Positions 23,520 to 29,822 are shown, numbered from the stretch's first letter. The stretch is 32,572 nucleotides of DNA from Rhodovulum sp. PH10 (GCF_000293785.1 NZ_AKZI01000066.1:1-32572), one strand, 5' to 3'. Program-made: numbers and translations. Notes: generated by a model from the sequence alone, not told the origin.

Positions 23520-24236
23520 TCACCGCTCGGCATCCGGCGTCGAGCGGGCTTCTCGGCGTGCTTCGAGATCGGCCAGGACTCGGGACAAATGTCCGCCGGC
23601 GGGCGACGCCGCATCGGCCGGAGACCGCGCCGGACGACTGACCCGAGGCCGCGATTTGGCCGGCGCGGGGAGAACGACGGTTGCGACCAGCACCGCGTCG
23701 AGGCGGTGGATCGCCATCCGGTACGGGATCAGCTCGGCGTCCGAGAGTGCGGCAAGCTTCGGCGCCGAGGGGCAGAACTCCCGGCACTCGGCCACCCGCC
23801 CGGTGCGGACCCGGTCGCACACCAGCTCGATCGCCCACCTCGGCCTGCCGGCGAGCGCGGCGAGATAGCCGGCCGCCACGGCTGCCGCCTCGTCCCCGGC
23901 TCTCTGCATCGACGGATAGACCATCATCATGCCGGCGAGCGCCGCCCCGAGGGCTTGGCGGTCGGCCGGCCCGAACGGCACCAGCGCCGCGCGCAGCCTC
24001 GCCACTCGGGCTACCAGCGCCTCGCGCTCGTCCGCCCGCAGCGCCCGGCGCAGCACCGGTCGGCCATAGCCGGCGCCCTCGAAGCCGGCGATCACCCGAT
24101 CCGGGATTTCACGATCGGCCAACCGCTCGAAGGTGGCCGGCGGGCCGCTCGGTGCCTGCGTCACCGCCCTCGTCCGATCGGCTGAGGGCGACGTAGAGCG
24201 CGGCAAACCCGCCACGATGGCGTCCAGGCGTTGCAT
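23520..24236 (-). CDS. hypothetical protein following the replication gene, 238 aa
   Basis: It starts MQRLDAIVAGLPRSTSP. The core is ALVARVARLRAALVPFGPAD, MMMVYPSMQRAGDEAAAVAAG, YLAALAGRPRWAIELVCDRV and EFCPSAPKLAALSDAELIPY. Proteins with the pattern Y-x-x-AL-x-x-x-PxWA...FxPxxPxL are often found next to phage replication initiators. Its start lies 128 bases inside the replication gene, an unusually long overlap, so a later start is possible. A helicase-loader or replisome accessory role is a guess from position. Confidence 0.6.
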   Translation of the reverse strand: MQRLDAIVAGLPRSTSPSADRTRAVTQAPSGPPATFERLADREIPDRVIAGFEGAGYGRPVLRRALRADEREALVARVARLRAALVPFGPADRQALGAALAGMMMVYPSMQRAGDEAAAVAAGYLAALAGRPRWAIELVCDRVRTGRVAECREFCPSAPKLAALSDAELIPYRMAIHRLDAVLVATVVLPAPAKSRPRVSRPARSPADAASPAGGHLSRVLADLEARREARSTPDAER

Positions 24237-25005
24237 GGGGCACTCCGGGGCTCGGTGGGTCTACGGTCGGAAGGGGCTGGGATTGCCGGGCCAGCTCTCG
24301 GGCGACCGGCTTGGCGAAGTAGCCGATGGTCGACGGCGGGCCGTCGCGCTTGCCGGCCATGGCGGCGCGGGCGGCGACCCTGATCAGGTCGGCCGAGGCG
24401 CCCTGTCCGAGCCAGCTCTGCACGGTCATCGGCGCGCCGCACCAGCCGGGCGGCGTGTCCTGCCCCGTGCCGACGCCGGCGATGACGGCGACCTCGTCGG
24501 CGAGCGCTCGCGCCTCCGGCGTGACCAGGCTCGCCGGCTTCGGCGGTGGTGGTTCCGTGCCCACCGGCTCGGCTCGCTCGATCGGGATCGGCTCGGGGGC
24601 GCGCGCCCGCGCACCACCACCACCATCTTTTTCTGTTTCTGTATCTGTATCTGTATCTGGGGGCGTTTCAGAAACGGAGGATGAAACGTTTCGTTTTGCG
24701 CGGTATCTTCTGACACGATCCGTAGAACTATCTGATTTATATTGCCTTTCGTTCCAATTGTGCGGGGCGTACCCACTGTCTTTGCGGTCGATCAAGCCGA
24801 CATCTAGCAGCCGCTCAAGGCCGCTTGAGAGGTGGTCTAAGCGGGCCTTGAGCAACCGCTTAAGGGTCTCTAAGGGCGGGATGAGCCCATCATTCTCGGC
24901 TGCAATGCCGAGAAGCGACACCCACAGCCGGAACTCCCGGTCGTTGAGACCAGCGACCTTCGGGTGCCGGAGCGCATCTGTGTAGAATCGAAACCACGGG
25001 TTCAC
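24109..25005 (-). CDS. phage replication initiator-like protein
   Basis: The 298-aa protein begins with GTG as MNPWFRFYTDALRHPKVAGL. The winged-helix N-terminal domain covers about residues 1-100 (FRLWVSLLGIAAENDGLIPP, KRLLKARLDHLSSGLERLLD, VGLID), ending YAPHNWNERQYKSDSSTDRV and RRYRAKR. This is the style of replisome organiser/initiator proteins. The C-terminal half has SWLGQGASADLIRVAARAA and PPSTIGYFAKPVARELARQ, typical of their helicase-recruiting part. The linker holds the DTDTDTETE repeat and lies over an iteron-like, AT-rich DNA segment that may be the origin. GGAGATGA precedes the GTG. It lies opposite the second toxin-antitoxin pair. Confidence 0.75.
   Translation of the reverse strand: MNPWFRFYTDALRHPKVAGLNDREFRLWVSLLGIAAENDGLIPPLETLKRLLKARLDHLSSGLERLLDVGLIDRKDSGYAPHNWNERQYKSDSSTDRVRRYRAKRNVSSSVSETPPDTDTDTETEKDGGGGARARAPEPIPIERAEPVGTEPPPPKPASLVTPEARALADEVAVIAGVGTGQDTPPGWCGAPMTVQSWLGQGASADLIRVAARAAMAGKRDGPPSTIGYFAKPVARELARQSQPLPTVDPPSPGVPHATPGRHRGGFAALYVALSRSDEGGDAGTERPAGHLRAVGRS
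24630..24770. other. candidate replication origin inside the initiator gene
   Basis: Tandem TGTATC-like hexamers (about 24640-24660) are followed by CGTTTC-A-GAAACG (24664-24676) and GAAACGTTTC (24683-24692), i.e. four perfect copies of CGTTTC/GAAACG in 29 bases plus one near copy (24692-24697). An AT-rich stretch (about 24725-24765) follows. Lambda-like phages keep iterons plus an AT-rich unwinding segment inside their O gene. This is inference from sequence pattern only. Confidence 0.4.
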
Positions 25006-25034
25006 GGCTCATCTCCACGGCACGAGGCGCAAGA

Positions 25035-25054
25035 AATATCGCTTATAGCGATCA
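25035..25054. promoter_or_regulatory. operator A of the second toxin-antitoxin module
   Basis: AATATCGCTTATAGCGATCA contains the perfect dyad ATCGCT-TAT-AGCGAT (25038-25052). The reverse complement of operator B matches it at 18 of 20 positions. It lies between the initiator gene and the toxin gene. Confidence 0.65.
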
Positions 25055-25061
25055 CTTCGGC

Positions 25062-25090
25062 TTGCGCCACTGATCGCTTTGAGCGATATT
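25062..25090 (+). promoter_or_regulatory. candidate promoter of second toxin-antitoxin module
   Basis: TTGCGC (25062-25067) and GATATT (25085-25090) are 17 bp apart. A start about 7 bases after the -10 would fall on the ATG at 25098, implying a leaderless toxin mRNA; no SD is seen. Operator B overlaps the -10. Confidence 0.35.
25071..25090. promoter_or_regulatory. operator B of the second toxin-antitoxin module
   Basis: TGATCGCTTTGAGCGATATT contains the dyad ATCGCT-TTG-AGCGAT (25073-25087). It is the inverted counterpart of operator A, centre to centre 35 bp. It ends 7 bases before the toxin start codon, so antitoxin binding would block the promoter core. Confidence 0.65.
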
Positions 25091-25097
25091 CACGTTC

Positions 25098-25340
25098 ATG
25101 AAAACGGTCGTTCACGCCGCCTCCGCAGCCCGTCAGCGTCGCCGCCTCGAGGGGGAGACCCGCCAACGGATCGACGCCAAGCTCGTCCGCTACGCCGAGA
25201 CCGGCGAGGGTGACGTGAAGCGGCTGACGGGCCGGCCGGGCATCCGGCTGCGGGTCGGCGACTGGCGGGTGATCTTCGTCGAGAACGACACCACCATCAC
25301 GGTTCTCGCGGTCGGACACCGCCGCGAGATTTACGACTGA
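25098..25340 (+). CDS. RelE/ParE-superfamily toxin
   Basis: The 80-aa protein starts MKTVVHAASAARQRRRLEGE. It has the RelE-fold core KRLTGRPGIRLRVGDWRVIF and ends TTITVLAVGHRREIYD, the usual C-terminal signature of RelE-type mRNA interferases (basic residues plus terminal Tyr). The family cleaves mRNA at the ribosome. It is co-transcribed with the XRE antitoxin starting 12 bases downstream. Toxin first, HTH antitoxin second, is the HigBA-like order, distinct from the first module. No SD is visible before the ATG. Confidence 0.85.
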   Translation: MKTVVHAASAARQRRRLEGETRQRIDAKLVRYAETGEGDVKRLTGRPGIRLRVGDWRVIFVENDTTITVLAVGHRREIYD

Positions 25341-25352
25341 GAGGAGGCCGAC

Positions 25353-25739
25353 ATGGGCAAGCCCCAGATCATCGAGACCGAGGCCGGCGAAATCGTCGTC
25401 ATGTCCCGCGCCGACTATGACGAGCTGGTTCGCCGCGCCGGCCCTACCGAAGCCGAGGAAGATGCAGGAACGGCCCGCATCGTCGCGGAGAGGTGCGCGC
25501 GCCTCACGAGCGGCGAAGAGACCACGATCCCGCACGAGGTCGTCGTGCGGATGGACGCCGAAAATCCCGTGCTGGTGCTGCGCGAATGGCGCGGCCTGAC
25601 CCAGCGTGAGCTGGCCGAGGCAGTCGGCACCAGTCAGGGCTACCTGTCCGATCTCGAGAACGGCCGGCGCACCGGCTCGCCGGACGTGCTGGCGCGGATC
25701 GCCCGTCACCTCGGCGTGCCGCTCGATCTGCTGGTGTGA
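25353..25739 (+). CDS. XRE-family antitoxin
   Basis: The 128-aa protein starts MGKPQIIETEAGEIVVMSRA, a short antitoxin-like N-terminal arm (DYDELVRRAG). A C-terminal HTH_3 domain follows: LREWRGLTQRELAEAVGTSQ, YLSDLENGRR, DVLARIARHLGVPLDLLV. It neutralises the toxin encoded just upstream and should bind the two 20-bp dyads at 25035-25090. GAGAGGAGG precedes the ATG. It converges on rusA. Confidence 0.85.
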   Translation: MGKPQIIETEAGEIVVMSRADYDELVRRAGPTEAEEDAGTARIVAERCARLTSGEETTIPHEVVVRMDAENPVLVLREWRGLTQRELAEAVGTSQGYLSDLENGRRTGSPDVLARIARHLGVPLDLLV

Positions 25740-25758
25740 CAACGGTTCGGCCATCGCC

Positions 25759-26142
25759 CTACTCCGCCGCCTGTGCGCGCTCTATCACCTCGACCCGGAG
25801 GCCTTCCGGGGCTTGGCCCCACTGCATCGTCAGTTTCCGCATGTTCTTCGGCGCGTCGTTCTCGATCAGCTCGATCCGCCGGAGGTAGTCCACGGTCGCC
25901 TTGGCGATGTTGTCGAGGTCTGATCCGGTCTGCCGTTCGTCGACTGTGATCACGACCTCGAAGCACACGATTTTGCGCAGCCTCAACGGACGGTCGGGGC
26001 GGCATTTTGCGACGAGCACGATGCCATCGGCCGTGTCGCGCCACCGTTTCAGCTTGCGCGACGCGCTCCAATCGACGCGCCGCGTCTCGTTGACGGAGGG
26101 TGGCACCGGAAGATCGATGATGGCCGCGGTCATCGGCGACAT
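25759..26142 (-). CDS. rusA: RusA-family Holliday junction resolvase
   Basis: The 127-aa protein starts MSPMTAAIIDLPVPPSVNET. PPSVN near residue 15 and QTGSDLDNIAKATVDYLRRI, with Asp residues in D-L-D-N and downstream D, are the RusA signature and catalytic acids. It resolves branched recombination or packaging intermediates. The ATG at 26142 overlaps the stop of gapR (ATGA). The length is close to E. coli RusA (120 aa). It is part of the leftward early operon. Confidence 0.88.
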   Translation of the reverse strand: MSPMTAAIIDLPVPPSVNETRRVDWSASRKLKRWRDTADGIVLVAKCRPDRPLRLRKIVCFEVVITVDERQTGSDLDNIAKATVDYLRRIELIENDAPKNMRKLTMQWGQAPEGLRVEVIERAQAAE

Positions 26143-26447
26143 CACTGCATCGTGGCCCGCTCGATTGCCGAGCGACCGAGCGGCGTGTCGGCCAGCATGC
26201 CGAGCGCATGCATGTAGGTTTCCACGATGGCGTCGTGCTCGGCGAGCACATCACGATCCCACGTTCGCCGCTTGATGATTTCACGCAGCGCCTTCGTGTC
26301 GAACCCCGCCGCCTTCGCCTCGAGGTAGACATCGCGGATGTCTTCCCCGAGTGCCTTCTTTTCCTCGGTCAGTCGCTCGATCCGCTCGACGAAGCCGTGC
26401 AACTGATCAGACGTCGAGCGATCGACGTCGGCCTTCCGTCTCGCCAT
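26142..26447 (-). CDS. gapR: GapR-family (DUF2312) DNA-binding protein
   Basis: The 101-aa protein starts MARRKADVDRSTSDQLHGF. It carries the DUF2312 pattern: VERIERLTEEKKALGEDIRD, VYLEAKAAGFDTKALREIIK, and DVLAEHDAIVETYMHALGML. GapR in Caulobacter is a chromosome-associated protein that binds overtwisted DNA ahead of replication and transcription. A phage copy next to rusA and the replication gene suggests help with phage replication or host takeover (inference). Overlap with both neighbours indicates one operon. Confidence 0.88.
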   Translation of the reverse strand: MARRKADVDRSTSDQLHGFVERIERLTEEKKALGEDIRDVYLEAKAAGFDTKALREIIKRRTWDRDVLAEHDAIVETYMHALGMLADTPLGRSAIERATMQ

Positions 26448-26841
26448 CTCCCTCTCCTTTCACCGCGTCCGACGGCCAATCCGCCGGAGATACCGTTTCA
26501 GGCGCTCGCGCTGCCACAGACGCACCAACCACAGCCTCAGCCGCAGCCACAGCAGCGTGATCAGTCCCGACGAGCGCCTTCGTGATTCCGATTTCATGCT
26601 CGAGCCGTTCGACTTGGCGCGCGCACTCGGCCTCGTAGGCCGCGCGGAGGCGCAAATACACGGATGCCCAGAGGTCTTTCGGCCGCCGGTAGCGAAGAGC
26701 CCAGAAGGTACGCGCAGGCACGCCGTATCGGCGCTCCAGGCGTGACCATGCATTCCGCATGTCACCCGGTCCGCGGCTCTCGGCTCGGGTGAGTTCGCGC
26801 GCCCAATGTGCGGCGTCGTCGATGTAGGCGGAGTCCGTCAT
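26407..26841 (-). CDS. hypothetical early protein, 144 aa
   Basis: It starts MTDSAYIDDAAHWARELTRA. A helical N-terminal half (RNAWSRLERRYGVPARTFWA, RYRRPKDLWASVYLRLRAAY) looks like an HTH or DNA-binding domain. A helical continuation (ECARQVERLEHEIG) and an Ala/Val-rich, disordered tail follow. It resembles uncharacterised proteins next to gapR in rhizobial phages. The ATG at 26841 follows GGGGAG at ideal distance. The 3' end overlaps gapR by 41 bases. Confidence 0.65.
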   Translation of the reverse strand: MTDSAYIDDAAHWARELTRAESRGPGDMRNAWSRLERRYGVPARTFWALRYRRPKDLWASVYLRLRAAYEAECARQVERLEHEIGITKALVGTDHAAVAAAEAVVGASVAARAPETVSPADWPSDAVKGEGDGETEGRRRSLDV

Positions 26842-27086
26842 TTGCTCCCCGCGCAAAGATTTTTTGCACATCCGAAATTCACTCTCTGCGACTGTGACCG
26901 TGTTGGATGGGTCACGGGCGCGCCTTGCCGGGCGCGGTCGCAGAGGAGATCGAGGATGGCGGCTGCCACGAGGGAGCGGACGAGCGGAGAGAGGGGGCCG
27001 AGCGACGCGGGGGCATTGCGCCGCCCGGCCCCAGGTGCGCGCCTTTCGGGGCGCGCGCACGCGCGTCGTATGGTCGACGCTGCGCA
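26842..27086. other. intergenic region with GC-rich hairpin
   Basis: A 245-base gap. I see no supported gene; a 43-codon GTG frame (VAAAILDLLCDRARQG) exists leftward but lacks other support. A strong hairpin, GCGCGCC-loop-GGCGCGC, lies at about 27037-27056 just downstream of the HTH gene, possibly a structured element or weak terminator without a T-tract. Confidence 0.35.
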
Positions 27087-27269
27087 TCAGGTGATCGTGA
27101 TATTTTCGCGGTGCCGCCGGATCCAGCCGCGCACCGTCTCGACCGGCCGGCCGAGCGTGTCCGCGATGTCTTCCGAACTCCGGCCTTTGCGCCACAGCGC
27201 GATTGCGGCGCTCGGCCCGGTCTCGACATCGCGGCGCCAGCGGCGCGCGTATTCGGACTCGGAGATCAT
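27087..27269 (-). CDS. small helix-turn-helix protein, 60 aa
   Basis: It starts MISESEYARRWRRDVETGPS. The HTH reads AAIALWRKGRSSEDIADTLG-RPVETVRGWIRRH, as in transposase-type or regulatory HTH proteins. It has no other domain. It could be an early regulator or an excisionase-like factor. It belongs to the leftward operon downstream of the Cro-like gene, although a 286-base interval and two other small genes separate it from the preceding leftward gene. Confidence 0.65.
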   Translation of the reverse strand: MISESEYARRWRRDVETGPSAAIALWRKGRSSEDIADTLGRPVETVRGWIRRHRENITIT

Positions 27270-27364
27270 GCCGCGTCCTCCGGATTAGTGGCGGCCGCCC
27301 GCGTGCACGAGCGACCGCCCCGCCCTACCATCGCGATGCGACTCGAACCGATGGAGGACATTCG

Positions 27365-27577
27365 ATGGATGCCGACGAACGAAGGATGAGGCTGATGGAG
27401 ATGGCCGTGCAGCTCACGGCGGCAGCGATCGCCACCCCGAACATGCAGGTCCCTCTCTCCTCCGGGGAGAGCATCTCCGTCTGCGCCGAGCCGTACCGCG
27501 TGCTCCGCGCGATCTATGGTCGGCTGTCCCAGGAGTGGGATGCGATCGCGTCCGCTCATGACGACGGCCACGACTGA
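27365..27577 (+). CDS. hypothetical protein, 70 aa
   Basis: It starts MDADERRMRLMEMAVQLTAA and ends DAIASAHDDGHD. It is acidic and helical, with no family recognised. The ATG at 27365 follows GGAGGA at good spacing, the best SD in the neighbourhood. It runs against the leftward operon and overlaps the end of the convergent small gene by 22 bases. Function unknown. Confidence 0.6.
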   Translation: MDADERRMRLMEMAVQLTAAAIATPNMQVPLSSGESISVCAEPYRVLRAIYGRLSQEWDAIASAHDDGHD

Positions 27578-27795
27578 CGAAGGAGCATGAGCTTCGCGGC
27601 CGCCGCGATGAGCTGCAGGGGGTGGGTGTCGTCATCGGCGCTGAGTTCGTATGCGCGCGCGATCAACGCATCCACCCTCTCGCGAAATTCGCGCTCTTTA
27701 GCGATCCACTCGGGGCTGCCCCACGGGGGGCTCTTGGGGGTGTCGATCATGCCGCGTCCTCTGCTGCGAGCCGCCCCGCGGTGGGGGGCGCTCAT
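27556..27795 (-). CDS. hypothetical protein, 79 aa
   Basis: It starts MSAPHRGAARSRGRGMIDTP, then PPWGSPEWIAKEREFRERVD and ALIARAYELSADDDTHPLQL. The ATG at 27795 follows AGGAG and overlaps the stop of the GIY-YIG gene (ATGA), so translational coupling is likely; an internal ATG at 27750 with AGAGGA upstream is the alternative. No family is recognised. A helical small protein in the leftward early operon. Confidence 0.6.
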   Translation of the reverse strand: MSAPHRGAARSRGRGMIDTPKSPPWGSPEWIAKEREFRERVDALIARAYELSADDDTHPLQLIAAAAKLMLLRQSWPSS

Positions 27796-28211
27796 GACGT
27801 GTGCTCCTGAACAAGGGCTCGGATGATGCGGCTTTCCGCGCGCTTCTTCGCCGCAGCCTTGATCCGAGCCGATTTCCTTTCGCGGCGCTCGAGTGTTGGA
27901 AGGACCATCACCTCGGGCCAGTCCGGCACACGATCGACGCCAATGCCGCGCACCCGATCCACGAATGCGGCCAATCCATGCTCCAACCGGAACCACTCGT
28001 TATGAGAACGAAGGTTTGCATGGAGCCGATGCAGATCGGTTTCGTCGGCAAGGGTACCCGGCCACATGGCGATGAGGCGCACCGGGGACGCCGAGTGTTG
28101 GCATATCGTCGTGACCCGCGACGCCGGGTCGATCGAGTGACCGATCTTCACCAAGCCGCACATCGCCTCGACAACGTAGACGTACGTAGGACGGGGGTCG
28201 CGAAAGGTCAT
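27792..28211 (-). CDS. GIY-YIG / T5orf172-like protein
   Basis: The 139-aa protein starts MTFRDPRPTYVYVVEAMCGL. It has a GIY-YIG nuclease-superfamily pattern: TYVYVV, LVKIGHS, SRVTTICQHS, AMWPGTLADETDLHRLH and NEWFRL. Members include T5orf172/MUG113 domains. It could be a DNA endonuclease used in recombination or against other phages. The C-terminus is strongly basic (RRERKSARIKAAAKKRAES). The start overlaps the Cro-like gene's stop (ATGA at 28208-28211). Confidence 0.78.
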   Translation of the reverse strand: MTFRDPRPTYVYVVEAMCGLVKIGHSIDPASRVTTICQHSASPVRLIAMWPGTLADETDLHRLHANLRSHNEWFRLEHGLAAFVDRVRGIGVDRVPDWPEVMVLPTLERRERKSARIKAAAKKRAESRIIRALVQEHTS

Positions 28212-28459
28212 GCCGCGCCTCGCTCGGTGGTGGCTGTGCGTGAAAAGCGACGCTGCCGCCACCCACGCATCTGGGCGTGCGAAAGGCCTGGAAACCCCAA
28301 AGAGGGGGCGGCTTCGATGATCGCTCCCCAGTAGACAGGGGGGATCGAGTTCCGCGCCTTCATGGTGCGGATATGGCTCTCAGGCAGGCCGAGCAGTTCC
28401 GCCAGCGGCTCAAAGCCGATGCTGTCGATGAGGTCAGAAAATGGCTTGTCGTCGCGCAT
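28208..28459 (-). CDS. Cro-like HTH regulator
   Basis: The 83-aa protein starts MRDDKPFSDLIDSIGFEPLA. The HTH reads LAELLGLPESHIRTMKARNS with IPPVYWGAIIEAA, as in Cro/CI-type or YdaS-type small regulators. It is the first gene of the leftward early operon, divergent from the repressor across three 17-bp operators. Its promoter core overlaps operator 1. The predicted start site lies only a few bases from the ATG and there is no SD, suggesting a leaderless mRNA. It is very likely the lytic partner of the repressor. Confidence 0.75.
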   Translation of the reverse strand: MRDDKPFSDLIDSIGFEPLAELLGLPESHIRTMKARNSIPPVYWGAIIEAAPSLGFPGLSHAQMRGWRQRRFSRTATTERGAA

Positions 28460-28468
28460 GGTTCAATG

Positions 28469-28497
28469 TCGCTACACTGAGTAGCGAGTCAAGTCAA
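28469..28497 (-). promoter_or_regulatory. leftward early promoter (PR-like)
   Basis: On the minus strand TTGACT (28492-28497) and TAGCGA (28469-28474) are 17 bp apart. Operator 1 lies within it. It closely resembles the rightward promoter at 31490-31518 (TTGACT-17-TAGCGT). It should be silenced by the repressor. Confidence 0.5.
28470..28486. promoter_or_regulatory. repressor operator 1
   Basis: CGCTACACTGAGTAGCG is a perfect 6-5-6 dyad, 17 bp, over the leftward promoter core. The same dyad occurs at 31501-31517. Confidence 0.7.
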
Positions 28498-28511
28498 TAC
28501 GGCATGTAGCT
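28495..28511. promoter_or_regulatory. repressor operator 2
   Basis: CAATACGGCATGTAGCT is a 17-bp site with half-sites CAATAC and GTAGCT. CAATAC also appears inverted (GTATTG) at 31476-31492. Its centre is 25 bp from operator 1. Confidence 0.5.
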
Positions 28512-28518
28512 GTTTGTC

Positions 28519-28535
28519 CGCTACGTTGTGTGCCG
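28519..28535. promoter_or_regulatory. repressor operator 3
   Basis: CGCTACGTTGTGTGCCG has one perfect half-site and one weaker one (GTGCCG, 4 of 6). Its centre is 24 bp from operator 2, and it abuts the repressor ATG at 28536. This makes a lambda OR-like trio. Confidence 0.45.
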
Positions 28536-29177
28536 ATGGACCGCGAAGTGGAAATCCGAAAACGCCAGGGGGAGCGACTGCGCGCGGCGAGGATCGCGGC
28601 AGGATACCGGTCGGCGCGCGACGCCGCGTTATCAAACGGCTGGCCGGAAAGCTCCTATCGCGCCCATGAAGGCGGCACGCGGACAATCGGGCAGGATGAT
28701 GCGGACCGGTATGCGCGTCGCTTCGTGGCAGCCGGAGCAAGAGTTTCGGCCCGGGATATCCTGTTTGGGGATCTCGATGATGCGCTCACAGCGCCGGCCG
28801 CGACCGTCCCTCTGGTCGGCTACGTCGGCGCCGGCGCCGAGACCTATTTCTTCAACGGCGACCAGGGCGAGCTGGGGCGGGTCGAGGCGCCAGACGGCGC
28901 CGGGCCGAGCACCGTCGCGGTGGAGATCCGCGGCGACAGCCTCGGCGCCTTCTTCAACAACTGGCTGGTCTTCTACGACGACGTGCGCCGGCCGATCACG
29001 CCGGACCTGATCGGCCGCCTCTGCATCGTCGGCCTGCCCGACGATCGCGTGCTCATCAAGAAGGTGCAGCGCAGTCGCACCCGCGGGCTCTTCCACCTTC
29101 TCTCGCAATTCGAGCCGCCGATCCTGGACGTCCCGGTCGAGTGGGCCGCCAAGGTGAAAAGCATGGTGCCGAAATGA
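28536..29177 (+). CDS. CI-type prophage repressor, S24 family
   Basis: The 213-aa protein starts MDREVEIRKRQGERLRAARI. Residues 5-60 are an XRE-type HTH (LRAARIAAGYRSARDAALSN, SSYRAHEGGTR). A LexA/S24 C-terminal domain follows: an Ala-Gly cleavage site in GYVGAG (A99-G100), catalytic Ser135 in IRGDSLG (usually RGDSM) and Lys in VLIKKV (about 174-176). It should be RecA-cleavable and maintain lysogeny. I chose ATG 28536 rather than the GTG six bases upstream. No SD is visible and operator 3 ends exactly one base before the ATG, so a leaderless mRNA like lambda cI from PRM is plausible. Confidence 0.85.
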   Translation: MDREVEIRKRQGERLRAARIAAGYRSARDAALSNGWPESSYRAHEGGTRTIGQDDADRYARRFVAAGARVSARDILFGDLDDALTAPAATVPLVGYVGAGAETYFFNGDQGELGRVEAPDGAGPSTVAVEIRGDSLGAFFNNWLVFYDDVRRPITPDLIGRLCIVGLPDDRVLIKKVQRSRTRGLFHLLSQFEPPILDVPVEWAAKVKSMVPK

Positions 29178-29368
29178 AAGATGTGGGGCGAAAGACTATC
29201 ACATGCCCGCGGTGCGGGGCGGTGGCAGATATGTCGGCGAGTGGCGCCTTCGTTGCTCTCCGAGATGGCGAGGCGACAAAGTGCCTGGCCCCCGATGGAT
29301 TTCAGGGGTGCCCACACCTTGCGGCCGAGGTGCTTTCCAAATCTAGGAAGCTGCCGTCCGGAAAGTAG
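29174..29368 (+). CDS. small zinc-ribbon protein, 64 aa
   Basis: It starts MKDVGRKTITCPRCGAVADM. CPRC is paired with later Cys (CLAPDGFQGCPHLA), a probable zinc ribbon. The ATG overlaps the repressor stop (ATGA), so it is coupled to the repressor and expressed in lysogens. Its C-terminus overlaps the convergent Tat-leader gene by 67 bases. No family is recognised; role unknown. Confidence 0.6.
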   Translation: MKDVGRKTITCPRCGAVADMSASGAFVALRDGEATKCLAPDGFQGCPHLAAEVLSKSRKLPSGK

Positions 29369-29565
29369 GTTCGGGCCGGGTGGCGTAGCGGTTCTCCTCG
29401 CTCCCACGCGCCCACATCACTCGCCACCAGGATCGTGACGCTGCCCTTCGGGTAACGGTCCGGAAGGTGCCCTGCATAGCGTTCAGCCATCGTCTGCGGC
29501 AATGCGAGCGCGGGTGTGACCGCCAGCACGGCGCACCCTGCAACGAATTCCCTCCGGTTTTTCAC
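29302..29565 (-). CDS. small protein with Tat-like leader, 87 aa
   Basis: It starts with GTG as MKNRREFVAGCAVLAVTPAL. N-RR-EF followed by a hydrophobic stretch ending ALALPQTMA reads as a twin-arginine or strong Sec leader. The mature part has YPKGSVTILVASDVGAWERG and TYFPDGSFLDLESTS. No family is recognised. The GTG at 29565 follows GGAAGG; a 35-bp element shared with the 60-aa gene lies immediately upstream. It is within the immunity region and thus a lysogenic cargo candidate. Confidence 0.5.
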   Translation of the reverse strand: MKNRREFVAGCAVLAVTPALALPQTMAERYAGHLPDRYPKGSVTILVASDVGAWERGEPLRHPARTYFPDGSFLDLESTSAARCGHP

Positions 29566-29575
29566 CGCCTTCCGT

Positions 29576-29610
29576 CTCCCCTGAGCCGCCGGCCGGCGGG
29601 CGCTCGACTC
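29576..29610. repeat. 35-bp direct repeat, copy 1
   Basis: Identical over 35 bp to 29981-30015. It includes the palindrome CCGCCGGCCGGCGG. It sits 11 bases upstream of a leftward start codon in one copy and next to the SD in the other, so it looks like a duplicated 5' leader element. Confidence 0.8.
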
Positions 29611-29699
29611 TTCACCGAGTCGCACTCAACATTTGCGGACTCGCAGCCCCAGGGCTCGAACCCATTGGGTCCAGGGGCACCATCAGAAGGGGCATACTC

Positions 29700-29822
29700 G
29701 TGTCAGAAGAGATCGAGAAGAAAAAGCTCGAAGCTTTGCAACGAATTGCAGACAATCTGTCTCGCATATCGCTCGAGCTTTCGAACATCAAGGTGATTGT
29801 TCAGAGCCTCCCGAAACGATGA
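29700..29822 (+). CDS. small coiled-coil protein, 40 aa
   Basis: This hand-translated frame starts with GTG as MSEEIEKKKLEALQRIADNL, continues SRISLELSNIK and ends VIVQSLPKR. It is a strongly helical, heptad-like protein. AAGGGG precedes the GTG at 8 bases. The codons are less GC-rich than the surroundings. It overlaps the end of the convergent 60-aa gene by 35 bases. Function unknown; perhaps a small oligomerising partner. Confidence 0.5.
   Translation: MSEEIEKKKLEALQRIADNLSRISLELSNIKVIVQSLPKR

Noticed and set aside
27087-27269. The 60-aa HTH protein as a definite excisionase
   Set aside because: A generic HTH is visible, but nothing specific to excisionases, and it is not adjacent to the recombinase.
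29640-29700. tRNA-like T-arm (GGGTTCGAGCCC on the minus strand) as a tRNA remnant or att site
   Set aside because: No matching acceptor stem, anticodon arm or CCA end can be folded around it.
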